This document shows positions 1-6,968 of a stretch of DNA of 64,000 nt, piece after piece. Numbering within the stretch: the first letter of the stretch is position 1; each line of letters begins with the position of its first letter. A program made the position numbers and the translations under genes. The notes under the pieces are model-generated. The model was not told the DNA's origin. It saw only the letters and a list, made by a program, of their open reading frames with translations, and did not search any database. The stretch is taken from the NCBI RefSeq assembly GCF_007923255.1, contig NZ_VOHJ01000001.1, positions 1 through 64,000 on the forward strand, given 5' to 3'. Source of the DNA: Vulcaniibacterium thermophilum. GTDB taxonomy: Bacteria; Pseudomonadota; Gammaproteobacteria; Xanthomonadales; Xanthomonadaceae.

Positions 1-2
1 GC

Positions 3-677
3 GAAGCGTTCGGCGCGGATCAACCCAACCCGGACCCCGACGCCGACGGCATCGCCTTCGTGTTCGACATGCGCTTCCCAGGGCAGCGCTACGACAGTGC
101 GAGCGGCCTGAACTACAACTACTTCCGCGATTACGAGCCGACGACGGGGCGGTATGTGCAGAGTGATCCGATTGGACAGATTGGCGGACTAGCGACTTTT
201 GCATACTCCCTCTCAAATCCCCTGGTACTGTTCGATCGCAATGGGCTGGCAGCGTGCCGGATTGAGGCTGAGTTTGATGGCGATTACAAGAAGACCGGTT
301 ATATCGACAAGCGTGTGATTTCGTACACAGAGCGTCGGATTTGCGTTCCAGTTCCAGGGGTTGCACCCCCGGGGCCCACAGACTACATACCAGATCCCAG
401 AGAGTACCCAGGGAGTGGGCGTGGCCGGATTCGAAGGTTTCCATTTGGTGTGCTCTCTTCATACAGTAGCTTCTGCGTGTTCCGCTACGCCACGACCTAT
501 AATTACTTCGACGAGTACGCGCTGAATATTTCGTACTACAACGTATGCCGCGATAGTTGTGGAGAAATCCTTTCGCGAGATTTCGTCCGAAGCGCTAAGG
601 ATTACAAGTACGAATATAGAGACACCGGGACCGAGGTTCGCTATGAATACAAGCTGCTCGACTCGCCCACGATGTAA
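3..677 (+). CDS. Rhs-family protein, C-terminal part (5' end outside window)
   Basis: The reading frame is open from base 3, so the gene starts to the left of the window and only the last 224 residues are visible. They begin with the end of the Rhs core: FRDYEPTTGRYVQSDPIG is the hallmark of the RHS repeat-associated core domain that closes the shell encapsulating the C-terminal toxin. After the FDRNGLA segment the sequence stops resembling any family I recognise, leaving about 145 residues rich in Tyr, Arg and Cys. In Rhs proteins this variable tip is the effector domain, usually a toxin used against neighbouring cells. Codon use in the tip is clearly more AT-rich than the rest of the window, which suggests exchange by recombination. 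The next gene starts inside its last codons. The Rhs identity is firm; the activity of the tip is unknown. Confidence 0.85.
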   Translation, partial: EAFGADQPNPDPDADGIAFVFDMRFPGQRYDSASGLNYNYFRDYEPTTGRYVQSDPIGQIGGLATFAYSLSNPLVLFDRNGLAACRIEAEFDGDYKKTGYIDKRVISYTERRICVPVPGVAPPGPTDYIPDPREYPGSGRGRIRRFPFGVLSSYSSFCVFRYATTYNYFDEYALNISYYNVCRDSCGEILSRDFVRSAKDYKYEYRDTGTEVRYEYKLLDSPTM

Positions 678-1095
678 AACCATTCTTTTCACCGCTATCG
701 CGTTGAGCATTGCGGCTGTGGGGTTGCTTGGGTGCTCGATTGAAACTCAGCGGGGCGATGCCTGGAAATTGATCGATGGTGAACATCAGGATCTTCGAAG
801 GGAAATTGCAATCGACTTTGCCAAGAACCCTGGCGCCGCACAGGAGAAGTATCTGACCGAATGGAAAGTGCTCAGGAGAAAGCAGAGCTTATTCGTACGG
901 GACAAGATCTTTCTTGTTACTGTCGCGGGCGAGATGATGGCCCTACGGCGCGAGGGTGAGTATGAGAAGGTGGCCGCTAGTTTTCTGGGTGACCCATCAC
1001 CTGAGGTGGTGGGGGGGGGCAATTGCCACGCTAGCTCAATCGCGAGATATCAAAACTATTGCAACGCTGCAAAAGTTTGGCTCAAGTGCAAATGA
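643..1095 (+). CDS. Putative lipoprotein, candidate Rhs immunity protein, frame broken at a G9 run
   Basis: The start ATG lies inside the last 35 bases of the rhs gene. The first 31 residues are a lipoprotein signal peptide: basic n-region, hydrophobic stretch, lipobox LLGC. The rest is a charged helical protein. As written, the frame passes a run of nine G at 1011-1019 and ends in a tail (NCHASSIARYQNYC) that looks unnatural. The +1 frame after the run reads as a plausible continuation to 1279. With one G fewer the product would be 211 residues. A small gene overlapping the 3' end of rhs is where the cognate immunity gene normally lies, and a lipoprotein would fit a toxin acting in the periplasm. 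No family is recognised; the immunity role comes from position only. Confidence 0.6.
   Translation: MNTSCSTRPRCKTILFTAIALSIAAVGLLGCSIETQRGDAWKLIDGEHQDLRREIAIDFAKNPGAAQEKYLTEWKVLRRKQSLFVRDKIFLVTVAGEMMALRREGEYEKVAASFLGDPSPEVVGGGNCHASSIARYQNYCNAAKVWLKCK
1011..1019 (+). repeat. Homopolymeric G9 tract inside coding sequence
   Basis: Nine consecutive G residues follow GGTGGT. The tract sits exactly where the two halves of the lipoprotein frame separate. Such tracts change length by slipped-strand mispairing and are also frequent sites of sequencing error. An eight-G version would restore one continuous 211-residue frame. Confidence 0.8.
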
Positions 1096-1279
1096 GAGGT
1101 ATGCGACGGAAGCTATAAACGCTCTGTTATCACGACATTTGCGGGCGAGCCGTCAAGCAGATCGAGCCATCGAAGCGGAAATGCTGGAAAGCGCTATCAA
1201 CATGGTCTGCGCACAACCTCAAACTTTGGTGGCACAGCAAGAGTGTGATTCTTGGCAGAGGCATATGCAGCAACGTTAG
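1022..1279 (+). pseudogene. Out-of-frame 3' part of the putative immunity lipoprotein
   Basis: This is the stretch after the G9 run, read in the frame shifted by one base. It encodes helix-forming sequence beginning IATLAQSRDIKTIATLQKF and ending at a TAG at 1277-1279. It has no start codon or ribosome-binding site of its own, so it is best read as the C-terminal 86 residues of the lipoprotein gene starting at 643. Its composition matches the upstream part, which supports one original gene. Whether the extra G is a real allele, a phase-variable state or a sequencing error cannot be told from one sequence. Confidence 0.55.
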
Positions 1280-1415
1280 CCGTGGGCCTGCGGGCGGCTG
1301 TGTGGTGGTCGCGCCACACCCGCTACAACGCCGTCGGTCGGCAACACCGCCGCCATTGACGCACGCGAATTGGTCTGGTGCGGCCAACCGGCTGGGGGAG
1401 ATGGGGTCAGCCAGC

Positions 1416-1452
1416 GTAGCCCGGTAAGGTCGAAGGCCGAACCCGGGTTTCT
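1416..1452 (+). repeat. Partial copy of the GTAGCCCGG-type dispersed repeat
   Basis: The segment GTAGCCCGGTAAGGTCGAAG followed by GCCGAACCCGGGTT resembles the left half of the elements at 6795 and 6893. It lacks the right-hand inverted end, so it is a degenerate or truncated copy. It lies in the gene-poor gap 1280-1907, which otherwise holds only the broken Rhs fragment and a terminator. Confidence 0.5.
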
Positions 1453-1539
1453 CATGGGAGGTGGAAGGCGAGTGAGCACGTTGAGGATCGACCACCGGCG
1501 TGGCGGCAAAGCCGAACTTTTCCGTCCCTAGGTGGGCAC

Positions 1540-1736
1540 CACCCGCGCTACAGCGTCTACGACGAAGCCGGTCGCTGGCTGGCGACTACGACCCCGGCGC
1601 TCGGATCCAGGAGGTCATCTGGCTGGACGACCTGCCGGTCGGCCTGATCGCCAAGGACCCAGCGGCGAACGACAGGCTGTACTACATCCAGCCCGACCAC
1701 CTCGGCAGCCCGCGTGTCGTCATCGACCCGATCTGA
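1540..1736 (+). pseudogene. Degenerate Rhs core fragment
   Basis: Two frames together spell a typical Rhs core segment: YSVYDEAGRWL in one frame, then GDYDPGARIQEVIWLDDL and YIQPDHLGSPRVVIDP in the next. The join at about 1581 is missing one G. The fragment ends at a TGA at 1734-1736, before the DPIG core motif, and has no N-terminus, so it cannot make a working protein. It is probably a remnant of rhs duplication or of recombination that moved an alternative tip beside the main gene. Confidence 0.75.
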
Positions 1737-1862
1737 CCTGTCCCCGCTGAGCCGTACCGAAGTTAGGTGGAGTCCGTCACTAAGAGAGAACGGACATGCG
1801 CAGGAGAGCAGTTCTGGCGGGTCGGCCGTGCGCCTCTCCCTCAGTTGGGAGAAGAACCAAAA

Positions 1863-1888
1863 GAAAGCCCCGCATGCGCGGGGCTTTC
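1863..1888 (-). terminator. Intrinsic terminator of the TonB-dependent receptor gene
   Basis: A perfect 11-bp stem (GAAAGCCCCGC with its complement) closes a four-base loop. On the minus strand it follows the receptor stop codon by about 20 bases and is trailed by a T-rich run (TTTCTTTTGG). This is a clear Rho-independent terminator. Confidence 0.85.
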
Positions 1889-1907
1889 CGGTGCGGCTGG
1901 TCGTGCG

Positions 1908-4514
1908 TCAGAACTCGAAGCCGACGCGGGCGTAGTAGAAGCCGCCGTTGAAGCCGTACGGGGCGTGCACGGCGTAACGCGCGCCGGCGACGCCGCCCCA
2001 CGGGTTCTCGTCGGGCACCTCGTCGAACAGGTTCTGCGCGCCGATGTTGAAGTACAGGCCGGAGGCGAACTTCCAGCCCACTTCCGCATCGACGGTCCAG
2101 GCGCTGCCTTCGTAGATCGGCAGGCCGCCGTCTTCCGCGCGCACCACGTCGCTGTCGAGGTGATCCTCGTAGAACGAGCCGTAGTAGCTCACGCGCAGAT
2201 TGGCGCGGAACACCTCGCGCTGGTGGTTGATGCTGAAGTAGCCCTTGGTGCGCGGCAGGGATTCCTCCAGCTTCTTGATGCGCGCCTCGGTGATGATGCC
2301 CGGCGTGAAGTCGTCGACCTCGGTCTTGTTCCAGTTCACTGCCAGCGAGTACGTGGTCTCGCCGCCGAAATGCTGGCTGGTGTAGCTGGAGACCAGGTCG
2401 ATGCCGGTGGTGGTGGTGTCGAAGTCGTTGACGAAGAAGTTCACCCGGCTGAGCGTGGCCGCCTCGGGCACGCCGGCGGCGATCAGCGCGGCGCGGTCGG
2501 CATCGGTGATGGTGAAGTCCGTGCTGCGCGCGATGCGGTCGGTGACCTTGATGCGGTACGCGTCGAGTGTGGTCTGCCAGTCGCCGGTGTTCCAGACCAG
2601 GCCGACCGAGGCGTTGCGCGATTCCTCCGGCGTGAGCGCCTCGCCGCCGTAGAACGCGGCCACCGGATTGGTGGGCGGCAGCGTGGCGGTATCGCGCAGT
2701 TCGCCATCGATGAAGGCGGTGGTGACCTGGCTGATGTTCGACTGGCCGGGCGTCGGCGCGCGGAACCCGGTGCTGAAGGCGGCGCGCAGCGCGAAGGTGT
2801 CGCTGAAGTCGTAGCGGGTGGTGAGCTTCCAGTTGGTGGTGCCGCCGAAGTCGCTGAAATCCTCGTGGCGTACGGCGGCCGCCAGCAGGAAGCGGTCGGT
2901 GAAGCGCGCTTCGGCGTCGACGTAGACCGCCCAGTTGTCGCGGCTCCAGGTGCCGGCGGTGCGCGGGTTGAAACCGGGGAAGCCGTTGGAGCCGATGCTG
3001 AAGCCCTGCTGGGTCAGCGGGCCGATGGCGAACGAGGCCGGGTCGCCCTGGATCACTTCGAATTCTTCCTCGCGCCACTCGGCGCCCATGGCCAGCGCGA
3101 TCGGAGCGACGGTGAAGCCGGTCTCGATGTCGTGGCCGAGGTCGAAGTTCACGTTGCGCTCGGTCTGCACGTTACCGCCCGGGTTGAAGCGGAAGCCGGC
3201 CGGCTGGTTCGGACCCTGCGAGGCGTTGACCGTGTTGAGGATGAAGAAGTCGATCTCGTTGCGGCCCCAGGAGGCGCTGAAGTCCCAGTGCCAGCCTTCG
3301 CCCCACACGCCCTTGACGCCGGCGGTGATCGCGCGGTCCTCCATTTCGCCGCCGAAGTTCGGCGTGAAGCCGCCGGGGAACATCGACAGGAAGGTGAAGC
3401 AGTGCGCCGGCAGGGCGGAGACCTGCGGGCCGACGACCGAGTACGGGATGAGGTTGCCGTTGCCGTCGCGCAGGGCGATGGTCGGGCACGGATTGCCGTT
3501 GAGCGAGCCGATCAGCAGCGTCTGCCCGCCGTCGTTGGAGTAGACGCCGCCGCGGGTGGTCGGATTGCGGTAGTAGAAGCCGCCGATCACTTCGCGCCGC
3601 GCGTAGTTGCCGAACGCGTAGATATCCACCGTGTCGGTCGAGATCGCCATGTTGGCGACGAACTTGTGGTCCTTGTCGGTTTCCGGCGAGCCCCAGATCT
3701 GCGCCGGGTTGCGCACGCCGGGGTACCCGGCTGCGGCGACCGCGGCGGCGTCGTCGCGCTGCACGCTGCGCGAGGTGGCATCGGCCGTGCGCCACTCGGC
3801 GGTAAGGGTGGCGAAGCCGTTCTCGGTGAGCGGCAGGCCGATCTGCGCGCTGTACTGCTGGGTGAAGCCGTCGCCTTCGTAGTACTCGCCGGCGAACGCC
3901 TCGAAGGTGCCGCCTTCGCGGCGGCTGCGCAGGCCGAAGTTGATCACGCCGGCGATGGCGTCCGAGCCGTACTGTGCCGCGGCGCCGTCGCGCAGCACTT
4001 CGACCTGTTCCAGCGCCAGCGAGGGGAAGACCGAGATGTCCGGGCCCTGCGCGCCGTCGGACAGGCCGTGGCCGAGGAAGGTGATGACCGCCGAGCGGTG
4101 GCGGCGCTTGCCGTTCACCAGGATCAGCGTGTTGTCCGGCGGCAGGCCGCGCAGGTTGGCCGGACGCACGAGCGTGGCGGCGTCGTCGATGGGAATGGTG
4201 CTGACGTTGAACGACGGCACCATCACGCGCAGCTTGTCGAGTACGTCGACCGACGGCTGGTTGTGGAATTCCTGGCCGTCGAGGATGTCGATCGGAACCG
4301 CCGAGGTGGCTTCCGTGCGCGGCTTGGTGCGCGAGCCGAGCACCGAGACGGTCTCGAGGGTGGTGGCCCCCTCTTCGCCTGTCTGCGGCGCGGGTGTCTC
4401 CTGCGCGCCGGCCACGCCGGCCACCGACAGCACGGTGGTCGCCAGAGCCAGGCGGATGCCCAGTGCCAACGAATGGCGCCCGAGGCGCCGTTGAGCGTGC
4501 GTGTTCGCCCTCAT
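1908..4514 (-). CDS. TonB-dependent outer-membrane receptor
   Basis: This 868-residue protein has a Sec signal peptide ending near AGVAGAQ (about residue 37), a TonB-box-like segment (LETVSVLGS), a plug domain with LRGLPPDNTLILVNGKRRH and VEVLRDGAAAQYGSDAIAG, and a long beta-barrel ending in the C-terminal phenylalanine ARVGFEF. It should be an outer-membrane porin-like receptor that imports a bound substrate using TonB-ExbBD energy. The plug type is common in Xanthomonadaceae, where receptors take up siderophores, sugars or cobalamin; the substrate cannot be read here. The ATG at 4514 is preceded by GGTAGGAG. The gene stands alone, divergent from yqgE, and ends at a strong terminator. Confidence 0.93.
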   Translation of the reverse strand: MRANTHAQRRLGRHSLALGIRLALATTVLSVAGVAGAQETPAPQTGEEGATTLETVSVLGSRTKPRTEATSAVPIDILDGQEFHNQPSVDVLDKLRVMVPSFNVSTIPIDDAATLVRPANLRGLPPDNTLILVNGKRRHRSAVITFLGHGLSDGAQGPDISVFPSLALEQVEVLRDGAAAQYGSDAIAGVINFGLRSRREGGTFEAFAGEYYEGDGFTQQYSAQIGLPLTENGFATLTAEWRTADATSRSVQRDDAAAVAAAGYPGVRNPAQIWGSPETDKDHKFVANMAISTDTVDIYAFGNYARREVIGGFYYRNPTTRGGVYSNDGGQTLLIGSLNGNPCPTIALRDGNGNLIPYSVVGPQVSALPAHCFTFLSMFPGGFTPNFGGEMEDRAITAGVKGVWGEGWHWDFSASWGRNEIDFFILNTVNASQGPNQPAGFRFNPGGNVQTERNVNFDLGHDIETGFTVAPIALAMGAEWREEEFEVIQGDPASFAIGPLTQQGFSIGSNGFPGFNPRTAGTWSRDNWAVYVDAEARFTDRFLLAAAVRHEDFSDFGGTTNWKLTTRYDFSDTFALRAAFSTGFRAPTPGQSNISQVTTAFIDGELRDTATLPPTNPVAAFYGGEALTPEESRNASVGLVWNTGDWQTTLDAYRIKVTDRIARSTDFTITDADRAALIAAGVPEAATLSRVNFFVNDFDTTTTGIDLVSSYTSQHFGGETTYSLAVNWNKTEVDDFTPGIITEARIKKLEESLPRTKGYFSINHQREVFRANLRVSYYGSFYEDHLDSDVVRAEDGGLPIYEGSAWTVDAEVGWKFASGLYFNIGAQNLFDEVPDENPWGGVAGARYAVHAPYGFNGGFYYARVGFEF

Positions 4515-4588
4515 CTCCTACCCCTCATCGTGTTGGATGAATCGGTTGTGACGCGTCCGTGTGACTTTGCCGCCCCTGTCCGTATTCC

Positions 4589-4603
4589 TTAAGGGCGTCT
4601 TAA
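4589..4603. promoter_or_regulatory. Short inverted repeat upstream of the TonB receptor
   Basis: TTAAG, five bases, then CTTAA form a small palindrome in the 233-bp gap between the divergent receptor and yqgE genes, about 75 bases ahead of the receptor start. It is AT-rich in a GC-rich gap, so it could be an operator or part of a promoter. No named regulator is recognised, and no convincing Fur box or riboswitch was seen. Confidence 0.25.
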
Positions 4604-4735
4604 CATCGAACGAATCCGGCGCGCAAGCCGCCCGGCCGGGCGCATGGGGTGGGGCGAGCGCGGGCGTCAAGCCGGGGCGCGCCGCGCCGATACTGGAAGC
4701 GAAGGGGGCGTCACCGGCCGCCTCGGCGCCAAGGC

Positions 4736-4741
4736 TAGAAT
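4736..4741 (+). promoter_or_regulatory. -10-like TAGAAT directly ahead of yqgE
   Basis: TAGAAT ends six bases before the yqgE ATG. If it is a -10 element, transcription would start at or next to the A of the ATG, giving a leaderless message. No good -35 is seen. The same arrangement recurs at ubiH. Confidence 0.4.
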
Positions 4742-4747
4742 CCCGCC

Positions 4748-5314
4748 ATGCAGCAAGAACCCACTCCGCTGACCCGCCAGCTCCTGATCGCCTTGCCCGC
4801 GCTGGCGCAGACCAACTTCTCCCGCAGCGTGGCCCTGATCTGCCAGCACGACGAGGACGGGGCGCTGGGCATCGTGGTCAACCGGCCCTCGGAATACACG
4901 CTGGGCGACGTGCTCAGCCAGATGGGCATCGAGGGCGGCGATCCGGCGGTGCGCGGCCAGGCGGTGCTGGCCGGCGGGCCGGTGCACCAGGAGCGCGGCT
5001 TCGTGCTGCACGACGGCGGCGTGCGCTGGACTTCGACGGTCGCCATCGGCGGCGGGCTGTATCTCACCACTTCGCGCGACATCCTCGAATCGATGGCGGC
5101 CGGCGAGGGGCCCGACCACGCGCTGGTGGCGCTGGGCTGCGCCGGCTGGGCGCCGGGCCAGTTGGAGAAGGAACTGGCCGAGAACGACTGGCTGACCGCG
5201 CCGGCCGATTCCGAACTGCTGTTCACCCTGCCGCTGGAGACCCGCTGGCAGGCGGCGGCCGGACGCATCGGGGTGGATTTCGCCCACCTCGCGGACTACA
5301 CCGGGCACGCCTGA
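4748..5314 (+). CDS. yqgE: YqgE/AlgH family protein (UPF0301)
   Basis: This 188-residue cytosolic protein matches the YqgE/AlgH family over its full length: [11 protein letters not shown] at the N-terminus, then [28 protein letters not shown] and [14 protein letters not shown]. Its biochemical role is not established; in Pseudomonas the homologue AlgH is linked to alginate regulation. It is followed after five bases by ruvX, an order conserved in many proteobacteria, so the two are cotranscribed, with pyrB just beyond. There is no Shine-Dalgarno sequence before the ATG, and a -10-like TAGAAT sits six bases upstream. Confidence 0.92.
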   Translation: MQQEPTPLTRQLLIALPALAQTNFSRSVALICQHDEDGALGIVVNRPSEYTLGDVLSQMGIEGGDPAVRGQAVLAGGPVHQERGFVLHDGGVRWTSTVAIGGGLYLTTSRDILESMAAGEGPDHALVALGCAGWAPGQLEKELAENDWLTAPADSELLFTLPLETRWQAAAGRIGVDFAHLADYTGHA

Positions 5315-5319
5315 GCCGT

Positions 5320-5784
5320 ATGCCCGGCGCCATCCGCGACGGCGGCACCGTGCTCGGCTTCGACGTCGGCGCGCGTCGCATCGGTGTGGCCGTCGGCAGC
5401 ACGTTCGGTCACGGCGCGCGCGCGCTGGCGGTGGTCGACGTGCATGCGCACGGCCCGGACTGGGGCGCGATCGAGCGGTTGTTCCGCGAGTGGCGGCCCG
5501 ACGGTTTCATCGTCGGCGACCCGATGACGCTCGACGGCGGCGAGCAGCCCTCGCGCACGCGTGCGCATGCGTTCGCGCGCGAACTGCAGGTGCGTTTCCG
5601 TCTGCCGGTGCTGCTGGTCGACGAACGCGCCAGTTCGATCGAGGCGGCCCAGCGCTTCGCGGTGGAACGCGCGCAAGGGCGCAAGCGCCGGCGCGATGCG
5701 GATGCGCTGGATGCGGTGGCGGCGGCGGTGATCGTCGAGCGCTGGCTGGCCGCGCCGCAGGACGCGCGGGCGCTGGAGAACTAG
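5320..5784 (+). CDS. ruvX: Putative pre-16S rRNA nuclease RuvX/YqgF
   Basis: The 154-residue product has the RNase H-like fold signature of YqgF: LGFDVGARRIGVAVG with the first catalytic Asp, then the IVGDPMTLDG and LLVDERASSIEA segments and an Asp-rich DADALDAVAAAVI near the end. In E. coli the enzyme takes part in maturing the 5' end of 16S rRNA. The ATG starts five bases after the yqgE stop, which fixes the start; a long open frame upstream in this phase is antisense-type noise. pyrB follows after 65 bases. Confidence 0.92.
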   Translation: MPGAIRDGGTVLGFDVGARRIGVAVGSTFGHGARALAVVDVHAHGPDWGAIERLFREWRPDGFIVGDPMTLDGGEQPSRTRAHAFARELQVRFRLPVLLVDERASSIEAAQRFAVERAQGRKRRRDADALDAVAAAVIVERWLAAPQDARALEN

Positions 5785-5816
5785 CGCCCGCCCGCGGGCG
5801 TGGCCGCGGTGGGCAG

Positions 5817-5822
5817 TAGAAT
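5817..5822 (+). promoter_or_regulatory. -10-like TAGAAT ahead of pyrB
   Basis: TAGAAT lies 27 bases before the pyrB start, in the gap after ruvX. It would give a leader of about 20 nucleotides. No matching -35 is clear. It suggests pyrB has its own promoter as well as any read-through from ruvX. Confidence 0.35.
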
Positions 5823-5849
5823 CGCGCGGTCCCGGCCATCGCCCCTGCC

Positions 5850-6752
5850 ATGCCCCATCTGCTCACTCTCGACGGGATGCCGCGCGAACGCATCCTGGCT
5901 CTGCTCGATCGCGCCCAGTTGTTCGCGGAGGGCCACGACCTGCGCGGCTCGCTCGCCGGCACCGCGGTCTGCACGCTGTTCTTCGAGCCCTCCACCCGCA
6001 CGCGCATGAGCTTCCATCTCGCCGCGCAGCGGCTGGGCGCCGACGTGCTGAACTTCGACGCCTCGACCTCGTCCACCCGCAAGGGCGAGACCGCGCTCGA
6101 CACGCTGAGGAATCTCGAAGCGATGGGCGTGCGCGGCTTCGTCGTCCGCCACTCGGAGGACGGTGCGGTGGCGGCGCTCGCGCGTCGCGTGCGGCCGGGC
6201 ACCGCGCTGATCAACGCCGGCGACGGTCGCAGCGCGCATCCGACCCAGGGCCTGCTGGACATGCTGACGCTGCGCCAGGCCAAGGGCGATGCGTTCGAGC
6301 GGCTGACCGTGCTGATCGTCGGCGACGTGCGCCATTCGCGCGTCGCGCGCTCGGACCTGCATGCGTTGCGCACGCTCGGCGCCGGCGAGATCCGCGTGTG
6401 TGGGCCGCAGGCGCTGCTGCCCGACGACGGCACGCTGGCCGGTTGCGCCGTCTCGCACGATCTGGATGCGGCGCTGGACGGCGTCGACGTGGTGATGATG
6501 CTGCGCCTGCAGCGCGAGCGGATGGAGGAGGGGCTGGTCAGTTCGCTGGAGGACTACCACCGCACCTACGGCCTGACCGCGCAGCGCCTGCGCCGCGCGA
6601 AGCCGGACGCGGTGGTGATGCATCCGGGACCGATCAACCGCGGCGTGGAGATCACCGACGAGGTGGCGGACGGGCCGCAGTCGCTGATCCTGCGCCAGGT
6701 GCACAACGGTGTGGCGGTGCGGATGGCGGTGCTGGAGTCGCTGCTGGGCTGA
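5850..6752 (+). CDS. pyrB: Aspartate carbamoyltransferase, catalytic subunit
   Basis: This enzyme joins carbamoyl phosphate and aspartate to give N-carbamoyl-aspartate, the first committed step of pyrimidine synthesis. The 300-residue protein carries the carbamoyl-phosphate loop FFEPSTRTRMSF (STRTR at 48-52), the STSSTRKGET loop, HPTQGLLDM, and the late HPGPINRGVEI motif with aspartate-binding residues. The length is normal for a catalytic chain. No pyrI regulatory gene follows; instead the next 200 bases hold two dispersed repeats. The start MPHLLTLDG aligns with the family N-terminus. Confidence 0.96.
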   Translation: MPHLLTLDGMPRERILALLDRAQLFAEGHDLRGSLAGTAVCTLFFEPSTRTRMSFHLAAQRLGADVLNFDASTSSTRKGETALDTLRNLEAMGVRGFVVRHSEDGAVAALARRVRPGTALINAGDGRSAHPTQGLLDMLTLRQAKGDAFERLTVLIVGDVRHSRVARSDLHALRTLGAGEIRVCGPQALLPDDGTLAGCAVSHDLDAALDGVDVVMMLRLQRERMEEGLVSSLEDYHRTYGLTAQRLRRAKPDAVVMHPGPINRGVEITDEVADGPQSLILRQVHNGVAVRMAVLESLLG

Positions 6753-6794
6753 GGCTCAGCCGCGGGTCTGCGGATGAACACGCATGCCAGCGGA

Positions 6795-6874
6795 GTAGCC
6801 CGGGTAAGCGAAGCGCACCCTGGGCTGTGGAGGCTGGCCGCCCCGGATGCGGCCTGCGGCCTTATCCGGGCTAC
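6795..6874. repeat. Dispersed palindromic element, copy 1
   Basis: The 80-bp element begins GTAGCCCGGGTAAG and ends CTTATCCGGGCTAC, inverted ends with one mismatch. It lies between pyrB and the HDOD gene and can fold as a hairpin, so it may act as a terminator or mRNA stabiliser between the convergent genes. Such GTAGCCCGGGTAAGCGAAG elements are typical intergenic repeats of Xanthomonadaceae. Confidence 0.75.
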
Positions 6875-6892
6875 GACCGCTGGTTCAACGGA

Positions 6893-6968
6893 GTAGCCCG
6901 GGTAAGCGAAGCGCACCCGGGGCTGTGGACTGCGGCCGACCCCGGATGGCCTGCGGCCTTATCCGGCC
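6893..6968. repeat. Dispersed palindromic element, copy 2, overlapping a stop codon
   Basis: The second copy lies 18 bases after the first and starts with the same GTAGCCCGGGTAAGCGAAGC. Its right end CTTATCCGG contains the TAA stop codon (read on the minus strand) of the HDOD gene at 6959-6961. The element has therefore become the 3' end of that gene. Confidence 0.7.

Noticed and set aside
1767-4592. 941-residue open frame on the plus strand
   Set aside because: It is exactly antisense to the TonB-dependent receptor. Its product is Val/Ala/Arg-rich with no domain and no signal; long antisense frames are expected at this GC content.
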